A stretch of 5,270 nt of DNA from NCBI GenBank assembly GCA_016763135.1, contig JAESUI010000375.1, positions 1 through 5,270 on the forward strand, given 5' to 3'. Source of the stretch: Flavobacteriales bacterium (GTDB lineage Bacteria > Bacteroidota > Bacteroidia > Flavobacteriales_E > Vicingaceae). The notes beneath the pieces were generated by a model. That model searched no databases. It was not told the DNA's origin and worked only from the letters and a program-made list of their open reading frames with translations. The translations under genes were made by a program, and so were the position numbers. Below, piece after piece: positions 1 through 5,270 of the stretch. Position 1 is the stretch's first letter; each line of letters opens with the position of its first letter.

Positions 1-101
1 ACACCAATCCCATCGCCCTCGATATAGGGAATGATGGGCTGGTCCGGGACGTTCAGCGAATTATCGGCGTTAACCGTGATTTTTTCGCCCGTGCTGGGTA
101 C
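1..101 (-). pseudogene. icd: N-terminal fragment of NADP-dependent isocitrate dehydrogenase, cut by the window edge and fused in frame to a foreign segment
   Basis: Read on the minus strand, positions 98 to 3 encode a stretch beginning STGEKITVNADNSLNVP and continuing through PIIPYIEGDGIG. This is the characteristic start of the NADP-type isocitrate dehydrogenase family (TCA cycle, isocitrate to 2-oxoglutarate plus CO2, cytoplasmic). The phrase IPYIEGDGIG lies in its first 40 or so residues. The wording of the peptide, from memory, is closest to gammaproteobacterial Icd. The gene runs off the left edge, so the catalytic part is not visible. The normal start is missing: upstream of the Val-Pro at 96-101 the frame continues into an unrelated membrane protein. 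Base composition is much more G+C-rich than the neighbouring kinase. Family identification is strong; that this is a working gene is unlikely. Confidence 0.8.
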
Positions 102-293
102 AACAATGCCCAAGGAAAACGCGAACATCACAGTGGCACCGACAAAAGCACTACCTATGGAGCCAACATACACCAATAATGTGGCTATTATGGCCCCCCC
201 AAAACAGGTGAGGCAACCTAACGAAAACCCGATCGCTGTGAGTGCCGATCCCACATAGCTTCCGGACCCACCAAGCTCGGTGTTTTCTGTCAT
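96..293 (-). pseudogene. Internal fragment resembling CcdA/DsbD-type cytochrome c biogenesis membrane protein
   Basis: The minus frame from an ATG at 293-291 encodes about 66 residues before the isocitrate dehydrogenase part. It contains GFSLGCLTCFGGAII, then LLVYVGSIGSAFVG and a second hydrophobic run ending FAFSLGIVVP, so two membrane-spanning segments (about residues 17-40 and 43-66 of the fused frame) with a Cys-X2-Cys in the first. This resembles the later membrane helices of CcdA-like proteins, which carry electrons across the inner membrane for haem and disulfide handling. The match is from memory and covers only a third or less of a full protein. The frame stays open up to a stop at 335-333, already inside kinase-derived sequence, so the ATG is probably not a true start. 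The real CcdA N-terminus and C-terminus are both absent. The run of seven C at 194-200 does not break the frame. Confidence 0.6.
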
Positions 294-1545
294 TGGTTCA
301 GAGTTTTCTGTTGAGATAGGGTTAAACCATAGTTACATTAAGGATGATTTAAAAGTAGTGGCAATTGTTACAGATATTACTGAAAGAGTATTGTCACAAC
401 AAAAATTAAAAGATTTAAATATTGAGCTAGAGTATAAAGTAAAATTAAGAACCGTTGAATTAGAGAAAAGTCAGAAGCTTTATAATTTGATTGCACGGAA
501 TTTTCCTAGAGGTGTTATAAATGTTTTTGATAGAGATTTAAATTTTGTTTTTATTGAGGGTCAGGAGTTAGATAGATTAGGTTTTACAAGTCAAAATTTG
601 ATAGGAGAAAATTATAAAAAACGATTTAAGGGTGATTTAGCTGAGTTGGTTAAAGAGAAATTTAACGCTGTTTTTAATGGCGAAGGACTTTCTTTTGAAT
701 TTGAAAATAAAAGTAATTTTTATGTTGCTAATGCTGTTCCATTAAGGTCATCTGATGGTATAGTTGAACAAATTTTGGTAATTGAAAAAAACATAACAGA
801 TTCTAAATTAGTAGAACAAGAATTGGCCAATAACCTTGAAAAAGAAAGAGATTTAAATGAGCTAAAATCTAGGTTTGTTTCTATGGCTTCTCATGAATTT
901 AGAACGCCTTTAAGTACAATATTGTCTTCTGCTATACTTGCTGGGAAATATGAAGAAAAAGAGCAACAAGATAAAAGAGAAAAACATCTAAATAGAATAA
1001 AATCATCTGTTAAAAACTTAACCTCAATTTTGAATGATTTCTTATCTATTGATAAATTAGAAGAAGGAAAGATAGAAATTACTGAATCTGAATTTTTATT
1101 AAACGAATTATTTCAAGAAGCTCATGAAGAGATGGAATTCTTTTTAAAGAATAAACAATTCATCACCTATAAAAGCAATTCTTCTGATAATCAAATGGTT
1201 ATTACGGATAGGAACGTAATTAAAAATATCTTGATAAATTTGTTATCGAATGCCAGTAAATATTCTGCAGAAGGGGAAGAAATTGTATTAGATTTGAATG
1301 TTGTTGGTAAAGGGATACGGGTAGATGTTGTTGATAAAGGAATTGGTATTCCAGAAAAAGAACAAGATAAGCTGTTTAGTAATCGATTTTTTAGAGCAGG
1401 AAACGTAACAAATATAGAAGGAACAGGTTTAGGGTTAACAATAGTTAAGAAGTATTTATCCTTAGTTGAAGGAGATATTTCATTTAAAAGTAAAGAGAAT
1501 GTAGGTACAACATTTTCAATTATAATTCCAAATATTTTATTATGA
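280..1545 (+). CDS. PAS-domain sensor histidine kinase, 5' truncated
   Basis: A cytoplasmic two-component kinase that should autophosphorylate on His and pass phosphate to the regulator encoded next to it. Residues ~6-36 are the tail of a first PAS domain, ending in the usual VTDITER. A short coiled linker follows, then a second PAS domain (~66-178). HisKA is at ~195-262 with the H box SHEFRTPL and phospho-acceptor His205. The HATPase domain has an N box (ILINLLSNASKYS, Asn320 and Asn324), G1 box DKGIGIP (352-358), F box near LFSNRFFRAGN and G2 box GTGLGL (381-386). No membrane segment is seen. The F box seems to carry one residue more than the common LFERFFR form. The only in-frame start is a GTG at 280 without a ribosome site, lying at the junction with G+C-rich foreign sequence. 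The true N-terminus, at least most of the first PAS domain, is therefore missing, and the sensed signal cannot be told. Confidence 0.93.
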   Translation: MFSVIGSEFSVEIGLNHSYIKDDLKVVAIVTDITERVLSQQKLKDLNIELEYKVKLRTVELEKSQKLYNLIARNFPRGVINVFDRDLNFVFIEGQELDRLGFTSQNLIGENYKKRFKGDLAELVKEKFNAVFNGEGLSFEFENKSNFYVANAVPLRSSDGIVEQILVIEKNITDSKLVEQELANNLEKERDLNELKSRFVSMASHEFRTPLSTILSSAILAGKYEEKEQQDKREKHLNRIKSSVKNLTSILNDFLSIDKLEEGKIEITESEFLLNELFQEAHEEMEFFLKNKQFITYKSNSSDNQMVITDRNVIKNILINLLSNASKYSAEGEEIVLDLNVVGKGIRVDVVDKGIGIPEKEQDKLFSNRFFRAGNVTNIEGTGLGLTIVKKYLSLVEGDISFKSKENVGTTFSIIIPNILL

Positions 1546-2603
1546 GCAAGACCATATTATTGATAGAAGATAATCTTGAAATGAGAGAGAATACAGCTGA
1601 AATTATGGAGTTGGCAAACTACACTGTAATTACTGCTGTAAATGGTAAAGATGGTGTTTCTAAAGCAAAAGAAAACATTCCAGATTTAATTATTTGTGAT
1701 ATTATGATGCCAGAAATGGATGGTTATGGTGTATTGTATATTCTTAGTAAAGACCCATCTACATGCGCAATTCCATTTGTTTTTTTAACTGCTAAAGCAG
1801 AAAAAAGTGAATTTAGAAAAGGAATGAATTTGGGTGCGGATGATTATGTTACAAAACCATTTGAAGAGATGGAGTTGTTAAATGTTATAGAAAGTAGGCT
1901 AGAGCGTAGTGAGTTATTTAAAGTGGGTTATGAGCAAACCTTGCAAGGATTAACCAGTTTTATTGGTGAAGCGAAAGGATTAGATGAATTAAGTAAATTG
2001 TCTGAAGATAGAAAGGTAAGAGTTTATAAGAAAAAAGAGATTATTTTTTATGAAGGAGATTTTGCTGGAGCAATTTATTTTGTGAGTTCTGGTAAAGTTA
2101 GAACGTATAAAATAAATGAAGATGCAAAAGAATATAGTTCTGATTTGTTTGGTCCTGGAGACTTTATAGGATATTTATCTGTTTTAGAAGGTGATGAATT
2201 TAAAGAAACAGCTGAAGCAATGGAGGAAACAGAAGTTTTTAAAATTCCAAAAGAAGATTTTACAGAATTGTTATTTAAAAACAGAGATGTATCCAATAGC
2301 TTTATAAAAATGTTAGCGCATAATGTGTTAGAAAAAGAAGAGAAATTATTGAATTTAGCTTATGATTCTGTTAGAAAAAGAGTGGCAGATTCTTTAATCA
2401 ATTTGCAAAATAAGTATAGTAAAGAAGGGGAGGATAGGTTCGCAATTGCTATTAGTAGAAATGAATTAGCTAGTATGGTTGGTACTTCTCCAGAAACTGT
2501 TATTAGAACTCTTTCTGATTTTAAAGAAGAAGGCTTAATAGAAATTAAAGGAAGTAAGATTACTATAGTTAAGCCGAGTGAATTAGAAAACTTAAGATTT
2601 TAA
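1542..2603 (+). CDS. Response regulator with REC, cyclic-nucleotide-binding-like and CRP-type HTH domains
   Basis: A DNA-binding transcription regulator. The REC domain (1-~118) has acidic Glu9/Asp10, phospho-acceptor Asp53 in ICDIMMPEMDG, Thr83 and Lys105 in the YVTKPF motif, so it is complete. A helical linker leads to a CRP-like beta-barrel (~155-245) and a winged helix (~277-345), with the recognition helix at about TSPETVIRTLSDF. In CRP the phosphate-binding cassette has Gly-Glu and Arg-Ser/Thr-Ala. Here the corresponding places read GDFIGYLS and KETAEA, so the phosphate-gripping Arg is replaced by Glu222. No cysteine cluster of the FNR kind is present. Binding of cAMP is thus doubtful and phosphorylation is the likely control. 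The ATG overlaps the kinase stop as ATGA with no Shine-Dalgarno, which fits translational coupling. REC-CRP fusions beside PAS kinases are, to my knowledge, a familiar Bacteroidota arrangement. Target genes are unknown. Confidence 0.95.
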   Translation: MSKTILLIEDNLEMRENTAEIMELANYTVITAVNGKDGVSKAKENIPDLIICDIMMPEMDGYGVLYILSKDPSTCAIPFVFLTAKAEKSEFRKGMNLGADDYVTKPFEEMELLNVIESRLERSELFKVGYEQTLQGLTSFIGEAKGLDELSKLSEDRKVRVYKKKEIIFYEGDFAGAIYFVSSGKVRTYKINEDAKEYSSDLFGPGDFIGYLSVLEGDEFKETAEAMEETEVFKIPKEDFTELLFKNRDVSNSFIKMLAHNVLEKEEKLLNLAYDSVRKRVADSLINLQNKYSKEGEDRFAIAISRNELASMVGTSPETVIRTLSDFKEEGLIEIKGSKITIVKPSELENLRF

Positions 2604-2605
2604 GA

Positions 2606-3619
2606 TTAAAAAGTTTCACAGTTTTTACATAAAGGTATTTGGTCTTTTTTTCCCTGTAGGTGTAGCTTTAGAAAACGTACTCTTTCTTCACACTTGTAAA
2701 TATCCATGAAATCAGTTTCTAAGATATTTCCTATCACAGCCTTAGAGTTTAAGTCATTACAACAAATGGTGACATCTCCATTAGGCAGTAAAACCATTTG
2801 TTCCATCAAAAGAGAACAACCTATTTTGTGTTTTTTTTGAGGCACTTTAAATTCTTCAATATCTCCTGCCCAATTGTGTAATCTTCTTAGCTCATACCAA
2901 TCCAATAATTTATATACTTCTTGAAATTGAGGGTGCATCCATTTTAAACTTCTTGATTTATCACCTGGAATACAAGATATTGCAGACATTTTAACTGAAT
3001 TGTTTTGTTCTTTTCTTATTCGATCAAAAGCTTTTACATTATTGTAAAAAATGTCCCACTTAGCGTTAGTTCTCATCTCTTCAAAAGCTTCTGGCGTACC
3101 TCCATCAAAACTAATCCCTAATAAATCAATAACATCTAATGCTATAATCTCTTCAGATAATTTTTCACGAAGCAAAATTCCGTTAGTCAACATATGAATT
3201 TCCGGAAAATGTCGACCTTTTTGCTTTGCTAAATCTTTGTATTTCTTTAAAATAGCAAGCATCTCCATTCTTTTTGGATGTAATAAAACTTCACCACCAT
3301 TATAAAGGTTTAATCGTTTAACACTACTATACCTTTTATCATTAATGAAGCCGAGTAAAAGTTTCTCTAAAATTTCGGCAGAAATTACATGTTTAGGTTT
3401 AAAGTGATCTAAAGAACAAAACTGACACCTTAGGTTACATTGACTGTTAAATTCTATGTTAACTTCTTTAACACTCATGCCTTTATTTCCCCCTAAAACC
3501 TTATAGTAATAGAAGTATTTTAAAGCATAAATTAAGCCTTGCATGGTTTCTAACATAGGCCAAATAATAGGCTTATGATAGAAAAGAATTTTTATGAAGA
3601 GTTTAAATCTTATGTACAT
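2606..3619 (-). CDS. Radical SAM protein with C-terminal SPASM-like domain
   Basis: A 337-residue enzyme of the radical SAM superfamily. Cys61, Cys65 and Cys68 form the CxxxCxxC that holds the 4Fe-4S cluster for cleaving S-adenosylmethionine. NGGE (107-110) is the SAM-binding GGE motif, followed by LTNG (144-147) and SFDGGTPEAF (170-179), the usual later strands of the barrel. The C-terminus has a SPASM-like pattern: Cys268, PNGDVTICCND with Cys286/Cys287, GNI, Cys310, and a final CKNC (331-334), probably binding an auxiliary cluster. The substrate is not evident; SPASM proteins modify peptides, act as sulfatase-maturing enzymes, or do other chemistry, and no precursor peptide or sulfatase is seen here. 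GGAG four bases before the ATG at 3619-3617 supports this start, although Met48 (3478-3476) would give a form without the odd basic/aromatic N-terminal 45 residues. It converges on the regulator gene with 2 bases between stops. Confidence 0.93.
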   Translation of the reverse strand: MYIRFKLFIKILFYHKPIIWPMLETMQGLIYALKYFYYYKVLGGNKGMSVKEVNIEFNSQCNLRCQFCSLDHFKPKHVISAEILEKLLLGFINDKRYSSVKRLNLYNGGEVLLHPKRMEMLAILKKYKDLAKQKGRHFPEIHMLTNGILLREKLSEEIIALDVIDLLGISFDGGTPEAFEEMRTNAKWDIFYNNVKAFDRIRKEQNNSVKMSAISCIPGDKSRSLKWMHPQFQEVYKLLDWYELRRLHNWAGDIEEFKVPQKKHKIGCSLLMEQMVLLPNGDVTICCNDLNSKAVIGNILETDFMDIYKCEERVRFLKLHLQGKKDQIPLCKNCETF

Positions 3620-3638
3620 CAGACTCCAAAAGTCGTGA

Positions 3639-3652
3639 TGATTAATTAATCA
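3639..3652. promoter_or_regulatory. 14-base perfect palindrome upstream of the radical SAM gene, possible operator
   Basis: TGATTAATTAATCA reads the same on both strands and lies 20-33 bases before the radical SAM start codon, in the 77-base gap behind the propeller gene. A CRP-family dimer binds inverted repeats, and one is encoded nearby, but CRP-type sites usually have a spacer between half-sites. In such A+T-rich DNA a palindrome of this kind could arise by chance. The role is inference only. Confidence 0.25.
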
Positions 3653-3696
3653 AAAAATGAGATATATCAGTTTATACTAAGATGCCTTGATATACT

Positions 3697-5127
3697 TTAT
3701 TGTTTTACAAACTTTTGAGTGATAGAATTTTCTTCCCCAATAATTTTAATAAAGTAAATTCCATTGGATAAATCACTAATGTCAATGGTTTTGGATGGAG
3801 TGAATGATTTTATGGTTTTACCAGTAATATCAAGAATTAAAATTTCATCTATAGCTAGTGTTGTTTCTATTGTAAGCTGGTTTGAAGTAGGGTTTGGGTA
3901 TATTTTAAATGCTGAATTTTTCAGATTATTAGTTGAAATAGATAGTAAATTAGATAGTGTTGCTGATCTATAGAATATTTTATTGGAACTCTTCCAAACA
4001 TAATGAAAAACACCATTAGCAAAAGCAACATCTCCAGTAACATAACTAGAAATTACTGAAGTGTCAGATAATAGTATAGCACTAGAAAAAGAGGTTCCTC
4101 CATCTATTGAAATAGAAGTGAAAATATGTGAAAATAGATACCTATTATCTTGCCATACTACAGCAATAGTGTCGCCTGACCCATCAACTGATGGGTAATT
4201 CTGATAAACGTTGGAGGCTACACTTGGATCTATAAATGCTGCAGGAGATACTGTTCCTGTAGACATATTTACTGAAGCATAAAGTATTCTATAACTTCCA
4301 CTTCCTCTACTCATCCATGCGGTAAATGATTTATTGCCATTTAGATGACCTTCTGGTCCTGAGCTAGGGCAAGATTGAATAAACCAATCTAAATCATCCA
4401 ATTCATAAGAATTATCAAAAGAATTGCCAGAATTAGATGATACCAAAGCATAGTTATTCCTAATATTATTTACGTTGTTTCTGTAATAAAAAACCCAATT
4501 GCTATCTTGCATTTCCATGCTGCCTTGGCAGCATTCGCACGGCTGGCCAGCAGCAAACGTATTTACTGTACTATCTTTACCAAAGGTGACTCCTCTATCT
4601 TTAGAAATAATTAATGTCTGCCTCGGATTGTTATTAGCAGGGTCTAATCTTATAAAGTAAATTCCTAATTCACCATTATTATTTACCGAAATACCAGGAT
4701 ATTCTTTGAGGTCGGCTAGAGGTAAACTGTCTGTTTGGATCCAAGACCCAAATGAATTCCCTCCATCAGTTGATCGATTTAAAAAAATATGAGAATTTGA
4801 TGCATTCAAGTTTTCCCATACCACATAAATAGAATCTTTATAAGCAACAATGTTTGGGCCGTCAACAGTTCCAACCCTTGGGTTCATACTGTCTGGTACA
4901 ATTTGTACAGGAGTAGAGAAGTTATTCCCTACCAATTTAGCACCATAAACTTTTGCTGCTGATCCAGACTTTCCCCATAGAACAAATGGTACATCATTAT
5001 TTAATAAGGCTAACCTTGGTCTGTTAAAACCATATTGGCTACTATCATTTACAATTATTTCATTGTTTTGAGCATGCAAAAAAGCACCTTGTAGAATAAT
5101 TATTGCAATAAGTAAAATTCGTTTCAT
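3697..5127 (-). CDS. Secreted sialidase-like (BNR/Asp-box) beta-propeller protein with type IX secretion sorting domain
   Basis: A 476-residue exported protein. Residues 1-19 are a signal peptide (MKR, a run of Ile/Leu, cleavage likely after LHA). Residues ~25-390 form a repeat-rich propeller of the sialidase superfamily fold with Asp-box motifs STDGGNSF (119-126), SKDRGVTF (175-182) and SIDGGTSF (340-347), plus a degenerate SSNSGNSF (230-237). In sialidases these boxes are structural, not catalytic. I cannot point to the arginine triad, so sialidase activity is not claimed. A PCECC motif (Cys197, Cys199, Cys200) and a later SCPSSGPEG (Cys253) recur, as I recall, in a subgroup of such propellers and may bind metal or form disulfides. 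Residues ~405-476 are the Por/T9SS type A sorting domain: FKIYPNP, LDITGK, LSNGIYFIKI and a basic end, directing export and surface attachment in Bacteroidota. The ATG has no clear Shine-Dalgarno, common in this phylum. The 3' neighbour on the same strand is the radical SAM gene, 77 bases on. Confidence 0.92.
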   Translation of the reverse strand: MKRILLIAIIILQGAFLHAQNNEIIVNDSSQYGFNRPRLALLNNDVPFVLWGKSGSAAKVYGAKLVGNNFSTPVQIVPDSMNPRVGTVDGPNIVAYKDSIYVVWENLNASNSHIFLNRSTDGGNSFGSWIQTDSLPLADLKEYPGISVNNNGELGIYFIRLDPANNNPRQTLIISKDRGVTFGKDSTVNTFAAGQPCECCQGSMEMQDSNWVFYYRNNVNNIRNNYALVSSNSGNSFDNSYELDDLDWFIQSCPSSGPEGHLNGNKSFTAWMSRGSGSYRILYASVNMSTGTVSPAAFIDPSVASNVYQNYPSVDGSGDTIAVVWQDNRYLFSHIFTSISIDGGTSFSSAILLSDTSVISSYVTGDVAFANGVFHYVWKSSNKIFYRSATLSNLLSISTNNLKNSAFKIYPNPTSNQLTIETTLAIDEILILDITGKTIKSFTPSKTIDISDLSNGIYFIKIIGEENSITQKFVKQ

Positions 5128-5193
5128 AGTTGATGATGTTAGAAGTTACTAATATACAGTTTTTAGTTGTAGATGTGTATTTGAGTTGTAAAA

Positions 5194-5220
5194 CAAAAAA
5201 GCCACTATTGCTAGTGGCTT
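5194..5220 (-). terminator. Rho-independent terminator of the tRNA-Asn transcript
   Basis: On the minus strand, nine bases AAGCCACTA (5220-5212) pair perfectly with TAGTGGCTT (5207-5199) around a GCAA tetraloop (5211-5208), followed by a run of T (5200-5195). It starts 9 bases after the tRNA 3' end and precedes the propeller gene's upstream region. It would stop tRNA transcription before the secreted-protein gene, which therefore needs its own promoter between about 5193 and 5128. Confidence 0.88.
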
Positions 5221-5228
5221 GTGTTTTG

Positions 5229-5270
5229 CTCCCCCTCAAGGACTCGAACCTTGGACCCTCTGATTAACAG
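5229..5270 (-). tRNA. tRNA-Asn (anticodon GUU), 3' part only, cut by the window edge
   Basis: The minus strand from 5270 gives the anticodon loop CTGTTAA (tRNA positions 32-38, anticodon GTT at 5268-5266) and the 3' anticodon stem strand TCAGA. Then come a five-base variable region, the T arm CAAGG-TTCGAGT-CCTTG with a perfect five-pair stem, the 3' acceptor strand AGGGGGA and discriminator G at 5229. The following bases are CAA, so the CCA tail is not encoded and must be added after transcription. The D arm and 5' acceptor strand lie outside the window. The sequence fits the Asn family well; the 5' strand would be expected to begin TCCCCCT. Confidence 0.93.

Noticed and set aside
31..258. 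A 75-codon plus-strand open frame
   Set aside because: It lies antisense to the recognisable icd and CcdA-like coding frames, its translation resembles no family I know, and high G+C makes spurious open frames likely.
280..282. GTG as the genuine start of the kinase
   Set aside because: It sits at the composition breakpoint, has no ribosome site, and begins inside a PAS domain, so it is only the first possible start after the join.
2075..2296. A 73-codon minus-strand open frame
   Set aside because: Entirely antisense to the cNMP-like domain of the regulator, whose coding frame is certain.
3764..3973. A 69-codon plus-strand open frame
   Set aside because: Antisense to the T9SS sorting domain region of the secreted propeller gene, with no family resemblance.
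5149..5156. TATATTAG on the minus strand as a Bacteroidota -7 element (TAnnTTTG) for the propeller gene
   Set aside because: One mismatch and no TTG at the expected -33 distance; position is plausible but the sequence support is too weak to annotate.
5194..5270. tRNA-Asn 3' end as an attachment site for an integrated element
   Set aside because: No integrase, no second copy of the tRNA 3' end in the window, and a normal tRNA terminator follows directly.
1..5270. CRISPR array, insertion sequence or phage defence system
   Set aside because: No regularly spaced repeats, terminal inverted repeats, transposase or nuclease genes are visible on either strand.

Overview
The window looks like a low-G+C Bacteroidota (Flavobacteriia-like) chromosome segment. 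The evidence is the roughly one-third G+C over most of its length, a type IX secretion (Por) C-terminal sorting domain on a secreted beta-propeller protein, a PAS histidine kinase paired with a REC-CRP fusion regulator, and a tRNA-Asn that does not encode its CCA end. The first ~290 bases are a sharp exception. They are about 54% G+C by hand count (150 of 280) and contain two short fragments of unrelated housekeeping genes on the minus strand.

Layout from left to right. Positions 1 to ~101 (minus) encode the N-terminus of NADP-type isocitrate dehydrogenase. Positions ~96 to ~293 (minus) encode a membrane segment resembling CcdA cytochrome c biogenesis proteins. The two are joined in one open frame at a shared Val-Pro. 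At about 280-300 the sequence changes abruptly into a 5'-truncated PAS-PAS-HisKA-HATPase kinase on the plus strand (to 1545). The kinase overlaps a REC-cNMP-HTH response regulator by 4 bases (1542-2603). Two bases further on, facing it, ends a radical SAM/SPASM protein (3619-2606, minus). Behind that lies a secreted sialidase-like/BNR propeller protein with a Cys-X-Cys-Cys motif and a T9SS sorting domain (5127-3697, minus). A hairpin terminator (5220-5194) follows the 3' part of tRNA-Asn(GUU), which the window edge cuts.

The kinase and regulator very probably form one phosphorelay: the overlapping stop/start implies translational coupling. The regulator's cyclic-nucleotide pocket lacks the arginine that holds the cAMP phosphate, so phosphorylation of Asp53 is the likely input. 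The radical SAM protein and the secreted propeller share a strand with a 77-base gap, but nothing in the sequence shows that they act together.

The most unusual thing is the left end, a three-part mosaic (icd / ccdA-like / kinase). I think an assembly or amplification chimera, or sequence joined at a contig edge, is more likely than a real rearrangement. I did not find a convincing new biological system; the other genes belong to recognisable families.
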